Notes: generated by a model from the letters alone, not told the origin. Shown: positions 9,815 through 21,386, counted from the first letter of the stretch. The stretch is DNA of 64,000 nt from Aquitalea magnusonii (GCF_002217795.2 NZ_AP018823.1:2542001-2606000), one strand, 5' to 3'. Program-made: numbers and translations.

Positions 9815-11716
9815 TCAGGCCTCGGGCATCTCAGCCTTGAGGCGGGCAATGAATGCATCCAGCGTGAGCTGACCCAGGTCTTCGCCCCGGGCGCGCACGG
9901 CAACCAGTTCGCCTGCTTTTTCCTTGTCGCCCACAATGATCTGGTACGGCAGCTTTTGCAGACTGTGCTCGCGGATTTTATAGCCGATCTTCTCGTTTCT
10001 CAAGTCAAGATCGACGCGGAAGCCTTGTTTCTTCAATGCTTCAGCGATTTGTGCAGCATAATCCGCCTGCGCTTCGGTAATATTCATCACCACCATCTGC
10101 ACCGGGGACAGCCACAGCGGGAAGGCGCCTGCGTGGTTTTCGATCAGAATACCCAGGAAGCGCTCCAGCGAACCCAGTGCAGCGCGGTGCAGCATGACCG
10201 GACGCTTGCGGCTATTGTCATCAGCCACATATTCAGCGCCCAGACTTTCCGGCAGCATGAAATCCAGCTGCAGGGTACCACATTGCCAGGAGCGACCCAG
10301 CGCATCCTTCACGTGGTATTCGATCTTCGGCCCGTAGAAGGCACCCTCACCCGGCAGTTCTTCCCAGGCCACACCGCAAGCCTGCAGTGCTTCGCGCATG
10401 CCTTGCTCGGCCTTGTCCCAGGTTTCTTCCGCACCCAGGCGTTTTTCCGGACGCAGCGCCAGCTTGATGGACACCCTGTCAAAACCGAAGCGCTCATACA
10501 CTTCCATCACCAGTCGATGGAAAGCCTTGGCTTCCTGGTTGATCTGGTCTTCGGTACAGAAGATGTGACCATCATCCTGCACGAAACCACGCACGCGCAT
10601 GATGCCATGCAGCGCACCGCCCGGCTCGTTACGGTGACAGGAACCAAACTCGGCATAGCGCAGCGGCAGGTCACGATAGGAGCGCAGGCCGCTGTTGAAA
10701 ATCTGGATATGGCCCGGGCAGTTCATCGGCTTGACAGCGTAGTCGCGCTTTTCCGACTCGGTGATGAACATGTTTTCCTTGTAGTTCTGCCAGTGACCCG
10801 ACTTCTTCCACAATTCCACATCCATCATCATCGGCGTGCGGACTTCCTGATAACCCTCTTTCACCAGCTTGCCGCGCATGTATTGCTCGACGTTCTGCCA
10901 CAGCTGCCAGCCCTTGGGATGCCAGAACACCATGCCTGGCGCTTCATCCTGCAGGTGGAACAGGTCCATCTGCACGCCCAGCTTGCGGTGGTCGCGCTTT
11001 TCCGCCTCTTCCAGCATGTACAGGTAGGCTTCCAGGTCTTCCTTCTTGGCCCAGGCCGTACCGTAGATACGCTGCAGCATTTCGTTCTTGCTGTCGCCGC
11101 GCCAGTAGGCACCGGCCACCTTCATCAGCTTGAACACTTTCAGCTTGCCGGTGGACGGCACGTGCGGGCCACGGCACAGGTCGGTGAACTCGCCTTCGCG
11201 GTACAGGCTCAGCACTTCGCCTTGCGGGATGGATTCGATGATCTCGGCCTTGTAGGCTTCGCCAATGCTCTTGAAGTAGGCAATGGCTTCATCACGCGGC
11301 AGCTCGTAACGCTCGACCGGAATATCCTTCTTGGCCAGTTCGCTCATCTTCTTTTCGATGGCGGTGAGGTCTTCCGGGGTAAACGGGCGCTTGTAGGCGA
11401 AGTCGTAGTAAAAACCGTTTTCGATTTCCGGCCCGATGGTCACTTGGGCTTCAGGGAACAACTCTTTTACCGCATAGGCCAGCAAGTGAGCGGTGGAGTG
11501 GCGGATGATGCCAAGACCATCAGAATCCTTGTCGGTCACGATAGCCAGATCGGCATCACGATCGATACTGTACGAGGTATCCACCAGCACGCCATCGACG
11601 CGACCTGCCAGCGCAGCACGCGCCAGACCAGTACCGATGGACGCAGCCACTTCATGAACCGTTACCGGCTTGTCGAAGGATCGAACCGAGCCGTCAGGCA
11701 GGCGAATGTCAGGCAT
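9815..11716 (-). CDS. thrS: Threonyl-tRNA synthetase
   Basis: Class II synthetase of 633 residues charging tRNA-Thr. Domains: TGS (about 1-60), the zinc-type editing domain (65-220, with [16 protein letters not shown]) that removes Ser from tRNA-Thr, the catalytic core ([13 protein letters not shown] with the zinc cysteine, motif 2 [19 protein letters not shown], motif 3 [17 protein letters not shown]) and the C-terminal anticodon-binding domain. The ATG at 11714-11716 is chosen because it is preceded by GGAG and starts at the conserved MPDIRLPDG; the longer frame upstream crosses a terminator. First gene of the thrS-infC-rpmI-rplT string. Confidence 0.97.
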   Translation of the reverse strand: MPDIRLPDGSVRSFDKPVTVHEVAASIGTGLARAALAGRVDGVLVDTSYSIDRDADLAIVTDKDSDGLGIIRHSTAHLLAYAVKELFPEAQVTIGPEIENGFYYDFAYKRPFTPEDLTAIEKKMSELAKKDIPVERYELPRDEAIAYFKSIGEAYKAEIIESIPQGEVLSLYREGEFTDLCRGPHVPSTGKLKVFKLMKVAGAYWRGDSKNEMLQRIYGTAWAKKEDLEAYLYMLEEAEKRDHRKLGVQMDLFHLQDEAPGMVFWHPKGWQLWQNVEQYMRGKLVKEGYQEVRTPMMMDVELWKKSGHWQNYKENMFITESEKRDYAVKPMNCPGHIQIFNSGLRSYRDLPLRYAEFGSCHRNEPGGALHGIMRVRGFVQDDGHIFCTEDQINQEAKAFHRLVMEVYERFGFDRVSIKLALRPEKRLGAEETWDKAEQGMREALQACGVAWEELPGEGAFYGPKIEYHVKDALGRSWQCGTLQLDFMLPESLGAEYVADDNSRKRPVMLHRAALGSLERFLGILIENHAGAFPLWLSPVQMVVMNITEAQADYAAQIAEALKKQGFRVDLDLRNEKIGYKIREHSLQKLPYQIIVGDKEKAGELVAVRARGEDLGQLTLDAFIARLKAEMPEA

Positions 11717-11760
11717 GTCAACTCCAAACAGGGCGTAATATCGTTGCGAAGGGTAAAAAA

Positions 11761-11788
11761 AAAGAGCGGCCTGAGCCGCTCTTTTTTT
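11761..11788 (-). terminator. Terminator between tRNA-Val and thrS
   Basis: AAAGAGCGGC and GCCGCTCTTT pair around CTGA, flanked by A-runs on one side and T-runs on the other, so it can work in both directions. It lies downstream of tRNA-Val and upstream of the thrS start, so it ends the tRNA transcript and could also take part in attenuating thrS. Confidence 0.88.
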
Positions 11789-11881
11789 GCATGGTACAAC
11801 CCGCAAGGCTCAGCTAGCGTGAGAATGTCGGGTTGTGGTAGTTCGCCAGTTTTTCACCTGGGATAACTCCATGCTGTGTAT

Positions 11882-11958
11882 TGGTAGGCACGATTGGACT
11901 CGAACCAACGACCCCCACCATGTCAAGGTGGTGCTCTAACCAGCTGAGCTACGTGCCT
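11882..11958 (-). tRNA. tRNA-Val (anticodon GAC)
   Basis: A 77-nt cloverleaf with encoded CCA. The acceptor stem AGGCACG pairs with CGTGCCT; the anticodon stem CCACC/GGTGG holds the loop TTGACAT, giving GAC (Val, codons GUC/GUU). The D-arm reads GCTCAGCTGGTTAGAGC and the T-arm contains GGTTCGAGTCC. Confidence 0.97.
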
Positions 11959-12157
11959 GTCGTCGAGTTGGCAATACTAAAGGCCTGGCCGAGAAAATGC
12001 AAGCCCCAGGCAGGCGCAAGCCAGAAAAAACCCGTGTCTGCCAATGTACCAGGCCGGCCCGCGCCAACCGCGCCACCAACTGCCGCCCGGCCATATCCCA
12101 TGGCAAGCGCCCGCCCAGTGCCGGCTTGCTGTATACTAGCGCGCTGATTTTGCATAA

Positions 12158-13285
<1,128 letters not shown>

Positions 13286-13331
13286 CCAGGGGAACCGCCC
13301 CGGTCACACGCAGGTCAGACATGCCCAACGG

Positions 13332-13361
13332 TTGGAAAAACCCACGTAGCGTGGCTACAAT
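13332..13361 (+). promoter_or_regulatory. Sigma-70 type promoter before yajC
   Basis: TTGGAA (13332-13337) and TACAAT (13356-13361) with an 18-base spacer, 44 bases before the yajC start. It would drive yajC-secD-secF apart from tgt. Confidence 0.6.
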
Positions 13362-13405
13362 GGCCGGTTTGTATCAACAACACTTACATAACAGGGGAGC
13401 AAACA

Positions 13406-13729
13406 ATGCCCTTCATCGATAAAGCTTTCGCCGCAGGTGCCGCACCGGGCGGTTTCGACATCATGTCTTTCCTGCCCATGATCGTCATCTTCGTGCTGTT
13501 CTGGTTCCTGATGGTTCGTCCGCAGCAGAAGAAAATGAAAGAGCACCAAAAGATGTTGTCGGAAATCCAGAAGGGTGACGAAGTCATTACCCAAGGCGGT
13601 GTACTGGGCCGCGTAGTCAAGGCCGGTGAGCAGTTCCTGACCCTGGAAATCGCCAATGGCGTGGAAATCAATGTGCAACGCCCGGCCGTTACCGGCAAGG
13701 TGGAAAAAGGCACGCTGAAGTCCCTGTAA
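13406..13729 (+). CDS. yajC: Sec translocon accessory subunit YajC
   Basis: Single-span inner-membrane protein (107 residues) of the SecDF-YajC complex that assists protein export through SecYEG. A TM helix occupies about 24-43 (FLPMIVIFVLFWFLMVRPQQ), followed by the basic KKMKEHQKML segment and a small cytoplasmic domain starting IQKGDEVITQGGVLGRV. A ribosome-binding site (AGGGGAG) precedes the ATG. Upstream of secD and secF in the canonical order. Confidence 0.97.
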   Translation: MPFIDKAFAAGAAPGGFDIMSFLPMIVIFVLFWFLMVRPQQKKMKEHQKMLSEIQKGDEVITQGGVLGRVVKAGEQFLTLEIANGVEINVQRPAVTGKVEKGTLKSL

Positions 13730-13740
13730 TTCCCCAGGAC

Positions 13741-13772
13741 GGCCGTCAGCCCGGTCATACCGGGGGACGGCC
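13741..13772 (+). terminator. Long hairpin between yajC and secD
   Basis: GGCCGTC (13741-13747) pairs with GACGGCC (13766-13772), enclosing CCCGG/CCGGG. Only a broken T-run (AGTTTCGTTTCC) follows, so termination would be partial; it could lower secD/secF relative to yajC or protect the mRNA end. Confidence 0.45.
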
Positions 13773-13801
13773 AGTTTCGTTTCCTACCTCCGATATCACT
13801 C

Positions 13802-15643
13802 ATGAACCGCTATCCTCTCTGGAAATACCTCGTCATTGCGGTAGCCCTGATCATTGCCACGATCTACACGCTACCCAACTTCTACGGCGAGACTCCCGCG
13901 GTACAGGTCTCCAGCACCCGCCAGTCCATTCCGGTGGACACCGCCCTGATGGGCCGCGTGGAAGAGGCACTGAAAACCCAGAACATCAGCCCGGACGGTC
14001 TTTACCTGGACGGCAGCAGCCTGAAGATCCGCTTCAAGGATGCCGACACCCAGATCAAGGCGCGGGATGCCATCCAGCGCGCGCTGGGTGACAATTACAT
14101 CATCGCCCTGAACCTGCTGCCGGCCTCGCCGCAGTGGCTGGCCGACCTGAAGGCCTACCCCATGTTCCTGGGTCTGGACTTGCGCGGTGGCGTGCATTTC
14201 CTGCTGCAGGTTGACATGCAGGCCGCCATCGACAAAACCATGGAACGCTACGCTGGCGACATCCGCCGCGAGCTGAAGAACAAGCAAGTGCGCTACGGCA
14301 GCATCAAGCGCAATGGCAATGTGCTGGAAGTGCAGCTGCGTGATGCCGACACCCTGAAGGCCGCGCAAAATGTGGTCAGCCGCACCCTGCCCACCCTGGT
14401 GGTGAGCAGCGATGACAGTGCTTACAAGCTGACCGCCACCCTGAAGCCGGAAGAAGTCACCAAGATCCAGGGCGATGCGGTCAAGCAGAACATCTCCACC
14501 CTGCACAACCGGGTGAACGAGCTGGGTACGTCTGAACCCATCATCCAGCAGGCCGGCCCCAACCGCATCGTGGTGGAACTGCCCGGCATCCAGGACACCG
14601 CCCGCGCCAAGGACATCATCGGCCGTACTGCCACGCTGGAAGTGCGCATGGTGGAAGACGACCAGGGCAAGGTCAGCGACGCACTGGCCGGCAATATTCC
14701 GGCCGGTTACGACCTGCTGGACGAAGCCACTGCGCGTGGCGACAGCAAGATTCTGGTGAAGAAGGACGTGGAGCTGACCGGCGACAACATCAACGATGCG
14801 CAAGCGGGCTTTGATGAAAACGGCGCACCGGCAGTACACATCAATCTGGACTCCACCGGCGCTTCCATCTTCCGTCAGGTAACGGCGGAAAACATCGGCA
14901 AGCGCATGGCGATGATCCTGGTGGAAAAAGGCCGTGCCGAAGTGGTGACTGCGCCGGTGATCCGTTCGGAAATCGGCGGTGGCCGCGTACAGATCTCCGG
15001 CAGCATGAACCCGGCGGAAGCCAATGACACCGCCCTGTTGCTGCGTGCCGGTTCGCTGGCCGCGCCAATGAACATCATCGAAGAGCGTACCGTCGGCCCG
15101 AGCCTGGGTAAGGAAAACATCGAGAAGGGCTTCCACTCCACCCTGTGGGGCTTTGCCGCCATCGCGGTGTTCATGGTGATTTACTACGGCGTGTTTGGCG
15201 TGTTCTCCGCCCTCTCGCTGGCGGTCAACGTGTTCCTGCTGCTGGCTATCCTGTCCATCCTGCAGGCCACGCTCACCCTGCCCGGCATTGCCGCCATTGC
15301 GCTGGCGCTGGGTATGGCGATTGATGCCAACGTGCTGATCAACGAGCGTATCCGTGAAGAACTGCGCAATGGCGTGCCGCCGCATTCGGCCATCCAGGCC
15401 GGTTACAGCCATGCCTGGGCGACGATTCTGGACTCCAACGTCACCACCCTGATTGCCGGTCTGGCCTTGCTGATTTTCGGCACCGGCCCGGTACGCGGCT
15501 TTGCCGTGGTGCACTGCATCGGCATCCTGACTTCCATGTTCTCCGCCGTACTGGTATCGCGCGGCCTGGTGAACCTGTGGTACGGCCGCCGTCGCAAACT
15601 GACCTCGCTGGCCATTGGCCAGGTGTGGAAACCTGAGAAATAA
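13802..15643 (+). CDS. secD: Protein translocase subunit SecD
   Basis: Inner-membrane RND-type protein (613 residues, E. coli 615) that uses the proton gradient to pull preproteins through SecYEG. TM1 is at about 8-26, then a large periplasmic P1 domain (about 30-440) with the hallmark LGLDLRGGVHFLLQVDM at 121-138, and five C-terminal TM helices starting near 450; ALGMAIDANVLINERIREEL is the conserved TM4-TM5 segment carrying the proton-relay Asp. Stop is 14 bases from secF. Confidence 0.98.
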   Translation: MNRYPLWKYLVIAVALIIATIYTLPNFYGETPAVQVSSTRQSIPVDTALMGRVEEALKTQNISPDGLYLDGSSLKIRFKDADTQIKARDAIQRALGDNYIIALNLLPASPQWLADLKAYPMFLGLDLRGGVHFLLQVDMQAAIDKTMERYAGDIRRELKNKQVRYGSIKRNGNVLEVQLRDADTLKAAQNVVSRTLPTLVVSSDDSAYKLTATLKPEEVTKIQGDAVKQNISTLHNRVNELGTSEPIIQQAGPNRIVVELPGIQDTARAKDIIGRTATLEVRMVEDDQGKVSDALAGNIPAGYDLLDEATARGDSKILVKKDVELTGDNINDAQAGFDENGAPAVHINLDSTGASIFRQVTAENIGKRMAMILVEKGRAEVVTAPVIRSEIGGGRVQISGSMNPAEANDTALLLRAGSLAAPMNIIEERTVGPSLGKENIEKGFHSTLWGFAAIAVFMVIYYGVFGVFSALSLAVNVFLLLAILSILQATLTLPGIAAIALALGMAIDANVLINERIREELRNGVPPHSAIQAGYSHAWATILDSNVTTLIAGLALLIFGTGPVRGFAVVHCIGILTSMFSAVLVSRGLVNLWYGRRRKLTSLAIGQVWKPEK

Positions 15644-15657
15644 GGACGGGACAGACA

Positions 15658-16593
15658 ATGGAGCTTTTCCGCATCAAACGGGACATCCCGTTCATGAGCT
15701 ACGGCAGGTTGACCACGGCAATTTCGCTGGTCACCTTCATTCTTGCCGTGTTCTTTCTGGCTACCCGCGGGCTCAACTACAGTGTTGAATTCACCGGCGG
15801 TACCGTGCTGGAAGTACAGTACCAGCAGTCGGCCGACCTGAACCTGATCCGCGATACCGTGGACAGCCTCAAGCTGGGCGAAGCCACCGTGCAAAGCCTG
15901 GGCAGCAGCAGCGACGTGATGATCCGCCTGCCGAACAAGCCGGGCACCACCTCGGCCCAACTGTCGGAAAAGGTAATGGGCCTGCTCAAGGCCAAGGACA
16001 GCACCGTGCAGCTGCGCAAGGTGGACTTTGTCGGCCCCAGCGTGGGTGAGGAGCTGGTTTCCCACGGCCTGACCGCTGCCATCCTGGTGTGTCTGGGCAT
16101 CATGGCCTACCTGGCGCTGCGCTTTGAATGGCGCTTTGCCGTGTCGGCCATCATCGCCAACATGCACGACGTGGTGATCATCCTTGGCTGCTTTGCCTTC
16201 TTCCGCTGGGAGTTCTCGCTGACCGTACTGGCCGGCGTACTGGCGGTACTGGGCTATTCGGTGAACGAATCGGTGGTGGTGTTCGACCGTATCCGTGAAA
16301 ACTTCCGCAAGCCCGGCCTGCGCGGCAAGACCACGGCCAGCATCATCGACAATGCCATTACCGCCACCATGAGCCGTACCATCATCACCCACTTCTCTAC
16401 CGAGATGATGGTGGTGTCCATGCTGGTATTCGGCGGCCCGGCACTGCACGGCTTTGCCATGGCACTGACCATCGGCATCGTGTTCGGCATTTACTCTTCG
16501 GTACTGGTGGCCAGCCCGATCGCGCTGTGGCTGGGTGTCAGCCGCGAGCACATGATCAAGCCGACCAAACCGAAAGAAGAAGCGGTGGTCTGA
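15658..16593 (+). CDS. secF: Protein translocase subunit SecF
   Basis: Partner of SecD, 311 residues with six TM helices. TM1 is at about 21-40, the periplasmic domain begins NYSVEFTGGTVLEVQY, and the C-terminal block includes VLGYSVNESVVVFDRIRENF, the SecF signature (Asp and Arg of the proton path). Co-transcribed with secD (14-base gap) and followed by a terminator. Confidence 0.98.
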   Translation: MELFRIKRDIPFMSYGRLTTAISLVTFILAVFFLATRGLNYSVEFTGGTVLEVQYQQSADLNLIRDTVDSLKLGEATVQSLGSSSDVMIRLPNKPGTTSAQLSEKVMGLLKAKDSTVQLRKVDFVGPSVGEELVSHGLTAAILVCLGIMAYLALRFEWRFAVSAIIANMHDVVIILGCFAFFRWEFSLTVLAGVLAVLGYSVNESVVVFDRIRENFRKPGLRGKTTASIIDNAITATMSRTIITHFSTEMMVVSMLVFGGPALHGFAMALTIGIVFGIYSSVLVASPIALWLGVSREHMIKPTKPKEEAVV

Positions 16594-16618
16594 GCCTGAC
16601 CCTGCATCCGCGGTAATG

Positions 16619-16645
16619 ACTGGCCGGCTTGTCCGGCCAGTTTTC
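16619..16645 (+). terminator. Terminator after secF
   Basis: ACTGGCCGG and CCGGCCAGT pair around CTTGT, followed by TTT. It ends the yajC-secD-secF unit and precedes the dedA start by 30 bases. Confidence 0.75.
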
Positions 16646-16674
16646 CATCCCCCACAGACCAAAACCGGTGTCCC

Positions 16675-17319
16675 ATGGAAGCCATCACTTTTCTGCTCGA
16701 CTTCATCCTGCACATCGACGTCCATCTGGCCCAACTGGTGGCGCAGTACGGCGTATGGATCTACGCCATCCTGTTCCTGATCATCTTTTGCGAAACCGGC
16801 CTGGTGGTAACGCCCTTCCTGCCGGGCGACTCACTGCTGTTTGTCGCCGGTGCGCTGGCCGCCATGGGCAAGATGGACGTTCACATGCTGGTGCTGCTGC
16901 TGACCGTGGCCGGCATCCTGGGCAATACCGTCAACTACACCATCGGCAAACTGCTGGGCGCACGGCTGCTGCAACGCTTTCCGCGGCTGATCAAGCCGGA
17001 ATACCTGGCCAAAACCCACGCCTTTTACGACCGTCATGGCGGCAAGACCATCATCTTCACCCGTTTTGTGCCCATCATCCGCACCTTTGCGCCGTTTGTG
17101 GCCGGCATCGGCAGCATGGGCTATCGCCAGTTCACCGTGTACAACGTGGCCGGTGCGGTGCTGTGGGTGGCCGGTTTCAGCTACGCAGGTTACTTCTTTG
17201 GCAACCTGCCCTTCGTGCGCAAGAACCTGGAACTGCTGATCTTCGGCATCATCTTTGTTTCCTTCCTGCCCGCCATCATCGAGTTCTGGCGACACAAGCG
17301 CGCCGCACAGCGCCAGTAA
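16675..17319 (+). CDS. DedA family membrane protein
   Basis: Inner-membrane protein of 214 residues in the DedA/VTT (SNARE-associated Golgi) family; members act as flippases for undecaprenyl-phosphate or phosphatidylethanolamine and help maintain proton motive force. Visible marks: [20 protein letters not shown] near 40-60 with the essential Glu, and the [21 protein letters not shown] stretch (one Arg pair, positions about 128-148) typical of DedA. Four to five TM helices. Which of several paralogues it equals (YqjA/YghB/DedA) cannot be decided. Confidence 0.93.
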   Translation: MEAITFLLDFILHIDVHLAQLVAQYGVWIYAILFLIIFCETGLVVTPFLPGDSLLFVAGALAAMGKMDVHMLVLLLTVAGILGNTVNYTIGKLLGARLLQRFPRLIKPEYLAKTHAFYDRHGGKTIIFTRFVPIIRTFAPFVAGIGSMGYRQFTVYNVAGAVLWVAGFSYAGYFFGNLPFVRKNLELLIFGIIFVSFLPAIIEFWRHKRAAQRQ

Positions 17320-17328
17320 GCCTTATCC

Positions 17329-17352
17329 GCTCCCGCCCGCTGCGGCGGGAGC
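17329..17352 (+). terminator. GC-rich hairpin after dedA
   Basis: GCTCCCGCC pairs with GGCGGGAGC around six bases, 10 bases after the dedA stop. No clear T-run follows, so it may only weaken read-through into mutL. Confidence 0.4.
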
Positions 17353-17397
17353 ATTGCCCTACCCTTCCTGCCAGTCCGGCATTATCATCGACGGCCT

Positions 17398-19296
17398 ATG
17401 AAACGCATTCACAAGCTCCCAGACCACCTCGTCAACCAGATAGCCGCTGGCGAAGTGGTGGAACGCCCCGCCTCTGCCCTGAAGGAAATGCTGGAAAACA
17501 GCCTGGATGCCGGTGCCAGCAAGATCACCGTCGACCTGGCCCAGGGCGGCATCAAGCTGATCCGCGTCACCGACAACGGCGGCGGCATTGCAGCCGATGA
17601 TTTGCCGCTGGCGCTGGACCGCCATGCCACCAGCAAGATTGCCTCGCTGGACGACCTGGAACAGGTGGGCACCCTGGGTTTTCGCGGTGAAGGGCTGGCC
17701 AGCGTGGCTTCCGTCTCACGCCTCACCCTCACCAGCCGTCCCGCCGACAGTGCGCACGCCCACCAGATCATCGCCATTGACGGCGCACTGCATCCGGTAG
17801 AGCCCGCCGCGCACGCGCCCGGCACCAGCGTGGAAGTGGTGGACCTGTACTTCAACACCCCGGCGCGGCGCAAATTCCTCAAGAGTGAAAACACCGAATA
17901 CGCCCACTGCGAGGCCACCTTCGAGCGCATTGCACTGGCCCATCCGCAGGTGGAGTTCATGCTGCGCCACAATGGCAAGGTGATCTGGCGCTTGCCGGCG
18001 CAAGACATGCAAGCCCGGGTAGGGGCGCTACTGGGCAAGGACTTCATTGCCGAAGCCATCACGGTGGAAACCGCTGCCGGCAGCATGACGCTGAGCGGCT
18101 TTGTCGGCTCGCCCACCTATTCCAAGGCCAGTCGCGACGCACAGTATTTTTATGTGAATGGCCGCTTTGTGCGCGACAAGACCGCTCAGCACGCGCTGCG
18201 TCAGGCCTACCGCGATGTGCTGCATCACGAGCGCCACCCGGTGTATGCGCTGTTCCTGTCGATGGACCCGGCCGGCGTGGACGTGAATGTCCACCCCACC
18301 AAAATCGAAGTACGCTTTCGCGAAAGCCAGGCCATCCACCAGTTCCTGTTTCACAGCATCAACAAGGCACTGGCCGCCACTAGCGCCGGCAGCAGCAGCC
18401 CGGTGCCGGCGCAGGGTGACATCAACACCAGCGCCAATGTCAGCGAGCCGCAAGCGGCACTGTTTCCGCCGCGCAGCCCTGCCCCGGCATCCGGCGGCGG
18501 CAACCACACCCCGGCGCGGCCTTTCAGCTACCAGCAGCAGAGCATGCCGCTGCATGTGGCGCGCGAGGCCATTGGCACTTACGACAAGATGTTTGGCGGC
18601 CTGCGTGAAGAAGAAAGCCGCCTGGCCCAGGAAGCAGCAGTACCAGCCAGCCCCCTGCCCGCCATGCTGTCGCCAAGCCAGTTGCAAGCCCTGCCACAAG
18701 CCAGCGAGGGCATTCCACCGCTGGGCTTTGCACTGGCCCAACTGCATGGGGTCTACATCCTCAGCCAGTGCGAAGACGGGCTGATCGTAGTGGACATGCA
18801 TGCCGCCCACGAACGCATTGTCTACGAACGGCTGAAAACCGCACTGGAGGCCGACACCATTCCGATGCAGCCCTTGCTGCTGCCGGTGTCGTTCGCCGCT
18901 GACCGCATGGAAGTGGCCACCGTGCATGAACATGGCGAACAGATGAAGCAACTGGGGGTGGAACTGGCACCGCTGTCCCCCACCCAGATTGCCGTGCGCG
19001 GTGTACCGGTATGGCTGCAGGATGGCAATCCGGTGGATCTGGCCCGCGCCGTGCTGAAGGATGTGCGCGAATTCGGCCTCAGCCAGGTGCTGACCGAGCG
19101 CCGTAACGAGCTGCTGGCCACCATGGCCTGCCACGGCGCGGTGCGCGCCAACCGCCAGCTGACGCTGACCGAGATGAACGCCCTGCTGCGTGACATGGAA
19201 AACACCGAACGCTCCAATCAGTGCAATCATGGCCGCCCCACCTGGTCGCGCCTGAGCATGAAAGACCTGGACAATCTGTTCATGCGCGGGCGCTGA
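17398..19296 (+). CDS. mutL: DNA mismatch repair protein MutL
   Basis: Mismatch-repair ATPase (632 residues) that links MutS to strand removal. N-terminal GHKL motifs: ENSLDAGASKI (about 33-45), DNGGGI (60-65), GFRGEGLASV (92-101) and DLYFNTPARRKFLK. A proline/alanine-rich linker follows (about 330-440). The C-terminal domain has DMHAAHERIVYERLK, which fits the endonuclease motif DxHA(x2)E(x4)E, plus ACHGAVRA and CNHGRPT. So this MutL probably nicks DNA itself, as expected where MutH is absent. The linker is unusually Ala/Pro-rich but in frame. Confidence 0.98.
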   Translation: MKRIHKLPDHLVNQIAAGEVVERPASALKEMLENSLDAGASKITVDLAQGGIKLIRVTDNGGGIAADDLPLALDRHATSKIASLDDLEQVGTLGFRGEGLASVASVSRLTLTSRPADSAHAHQIIAIDGALHPVEPAAHAPGTSVEVVDLYFNTPARRKFLKSENTEYAHCEATFERIALAHPQVEFMLRHNGKVIWRLPAQDMQARVGALLGKDFIAEAITVETAAGSMTLSGFVGSPTYSKASRDAQYFYVNGRFVRDKTAQHALRQAYRDVLHHERHPVYALFLSMDPAGVDVNVHPTKIEVRFRESQAIHQFLFHSINKALAATSAGSSSPVPAQGDINTSANVSEPQAALFPPRSPAPASGGGNHTPARPFSYQQQSMPLHVAREAIGTYDKMFGGLREEESRLAQEAAVPASPLPAMLSPSQLQALPQASEGIPPLGFALAQLHGVYILSQCEDGLIVVDMHAAHERIVYERLKTALEADTIPMQPLLLPVSFAADRMEVATVHEHGEQMKQLGVELAPLSPTQIAVRGVPVWLQDGNPVDLARAVLKDVREFGLSQVLTERRNELLATMACHGAVRANRQLTLTEMNALLRDMENTERSNQCNHGRPTWSRLSMKDLDNLFMRGR

Positions 19297-19325
19297 ACCA
19301 CACCGGACCACAAGACAGAACACGT

Positions 19326-19880
19326 ATGGCCAAACTGTTTTTCCGCTATGCCGCCATGAACAGCGGCAAGAGCACCCAGTTGCTGCAGATCGCCAACAAC
19401 TACGAAACCATGGGCAAGCAGGTTGCCCTGTATACCGCCGCCATCGACGACCGCTTTGGCGTGGGCATGATTTCCTCCCGGCTGGGCATCCAACGTCAGG
19501 CCCACACCTTTGCCGGTGATACCGACTTTTTGTCACTGGACTGGGCCGGCATCAGTTGCATCCTGCTGGACGAAGCCCAGTTCCTGACACCGGATCAGGT
19601 CTGCCAGCTGCACCGGCTGGCCCATACCCGCAATATCCCGGTGATCTGCTTTGGCTTGCGGGTGGATTTTCAGGGCCACCCCTTTGCCGGGGCCACCTGG
19701 CTGCTGACCCGCGCCGAAGAGATTGAAGAAATCAAGACCATCTGTGCCTGCGGCAAGAAAGCCACCATGCATATCCGCATCAATGCCGATGGCAGCCGTG
19801 TGGTACAAGGCCCGCAAGTGGAGATAGGCGGCGAGGCGCGCTACCGTGCCGTGTGCGGCCGCTGCTTCCATCAGGGCTGA
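19326..19880 (+). CDS. tdk: Thymidine kinase
   Basis: Type II thymidine kinase (184 residues) of the pyrimidine salvage pathway, making dTMP from thymidine and ATP. P-loop AAMNSGKSTQLLQIANNYE at about 9-27, the DEAQFL box with catalytic Glu at about 85-90, and the zinc lasso with CACGKKA near 140 and VCGRCF near the C-terminus. The ATG at 19326 is chosen over earlier in-frame codons because it starts at the conserved MAKLFFRYAAM and does not overlap mutL. Thirty bases after mutL. Confidence 0.97.
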   Translation: MAKLFFRYAAMNSGKSTQLLQIANNYETMGKQVALYTAAIDDRFGVGMISSRLGIQRQAHTFAGDTDFLSLDWAGISCILLDEAQFLTPDQVCQLHRLAHTRNIPVICFGLRVDFQGHPFAGATWLLTRAEEIEEIKTICACGKKATMHIRINADGSRVVQGPQVEIGGEARYRAVCGRCFHQG

Positions 19881-19958
19881 CCCGCCGGCCCTTGCGCCGC
19901 CCGGCAGCCTTGCCCCAGACTGCCAGACTCCGCCTCGTTCAACCATGACGATACCGCC

Positions 19959-21386
19959 ATGCATACATTCTTTTGGCACGACTATGAAACCTTCGGCGCC
20001 GTGCCGCGCCAGGACCGCCCCTCGCAATTTGCCGGGGTGCGTACCGATGCCGAGCTGAACGAAATCGGCGAGCCGCTGATGCTGTACTGCCAGCCCGCGC
20101 CAGACTACCTGCCCGCGCCGGAAGCCTGCCTGCTCACCGGCATCACCCCGCAGCACTGCCTGCAGCAAGGCGTGGCCGAGCATGAGTTCGCCGCGGTGAT
20201 CGAACGCGAACTGGCCGCCCCCGGCACCATCGGCGTGGGCTACAACACGCTGCGCTTTGACGATGAAGTCAGCCGCTTTCTGTTCTGGCGCAATCTGATC
20301 GACCCCTATGCCCGCGAATGGCAGAACCAATGCGGCCGCTGGGACATTCTGGACCTGGTGCGCGCCACCTATGCGCTGCGCCCGGAAGGCATTGAATGGC
20401 CGCAACACGAAGACGGCCGCCCCAGTTTCAAGCTGGAACACCTGTCCGCTGCCAACGGCCTGCTGCACGAAGCCGCCCATGACGCGCTGTCCGATGTGCG
20501 CGCCACCATTGCGCTGGCGCGGCTGATCAGGCAAAAGCAGCCCAAGCTGTTCGACTATTACCTCAGCCTGCGCAAGAAAGACGCGGTGAAGGCACAGCTG
20601 AACCTGCACAAACCGCAGCCGCTGCTGCACATCTCCGGCATGTACGGTGCCGAGCGCGGCAATCTGGCCATTGTCTGGCCGCTGGCCCCGCACCCCACCA
20701 ACAGCAATGAAGTGATTGTATGGGACCTGGCCTTCGACCCGGCCATGCTGCGCGGCCTGAGTGCCGACGACATCCGCCAGCGCATCTACACCCGCACCGA
20801 AGAGCTGCCGGAAGGCATGACGCGGCTACCGCTCAAGACCATCCACATCAACAAATCGCCCTTTGTCGTAGCCAACCTCAAGGTACTGGGCGCCGACCGG
20901 GCAGCGCACTGGGGCGTGGACATGGTGCAGATACAACAGCATGCCGCCAGCGCCGCCGCCCTGCCCGACCTGACACATACATGGCGGCAGGTGTATCGCC
21001 GCGAAGCGGGCGAGCCGCGCGATGTGGACGAGAACCTGTACGGCGGTTTTGTCAGCAATAACGACCGCAAGGTGCTGAACAAGCTGCGACTGAAATCCGC
21101 CGCCCAACTGACTGGCGAGATGGCCTTTTTCGAAGACGCCCAACTGGGTGAATTGCTGTTCCGCTACCGCGCACGCAACTTCCCCACCAGCCTGTCAGAT
21201 GAAGAAAGCCAACGCTGGCGCGACTGGTGCCGGCACAAGCTGCAGGATGGCGTGGGCGGGCGCAACCTGGCGCAGTTCCAGCAAGAAATGGCAGCCGTGC
21301 GCGAGCGCGAGCTGACACCGGCCCAGCAGGACATCCTGCAACAGCTGGACAGCTACGCTGCCGGCCTGCTGGCGCCACAGCCGTAA
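19959..21386 (+). CDS. sbcB: Exodeoxyribonuclease I
   Basis: 3'-5' exonuclease on single-stranded DNA (475 residues, the same as E. coli ExoI) used in recombination and mismatch repair. The DEDDh core is visible: [20 protein letters not shown] at the N-terminus (Asp and Glu), [19 protein letters not shown] (Exo II) near 93-110, and [19 protein letters not shown] (Exo III, catalytic His and Asp) near 167-185. SH3-like and C-terminal helical domains follow. Its position next to mutL fits repair. Confidence 0.97.
   Translation: MHTFFWHDYETFGAVPRQDRPSQFAGVRTDAELNEIGEPLMLYCQPAPDYLPAPEACLLTGITPQHCLQQGVAEHEFAAVIERELAAPGTIGVGYNTLRFDDEVSRFLFWRNLIDPYAREWQNQCGRWDILDLVRATYALRPEGIEWPQHEDGRPSFKLEHLSAANGLLHEAAHDALSDVRATIALARLIRQKQPKLFDYYLSLRKKDAVKAQLNLHKPQPLLHISGMYGAERGNLAIVWPLAPHPTNSNEVIVWDLAFDPAMLRGLSADDIRQRIYTRTEELPEGMTRLPLKTIHINKSPFVVANLKVLGADRAAHWGVDMVQIQQHAASAAALPDLTHTWRQVYRREAGEPRDVDENLYGGFVSNNDRKVLNKLRLKSAAQLTGEMAFFEDAQLGELLFRYRARNFPTSLSDEESQRWRDWCRHKLQDGVGGRNLAQFQQEMAAVRERELTPAQQDILQQLDSYAAGLLAPQP

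Noticed and set aside
9797..11866. 689-codon frame antisense to thrS
   Set aside because: Shadow of thrS; composition typical of reverse-strand reading and no recognisable motif.
13871..15658. 595-codon frame antisense to secD
   Set aside because: Shadow of secD; no start signal and no family features. The same applies to the long minus frames opposite secF, mutL, sbcB and tsaD.
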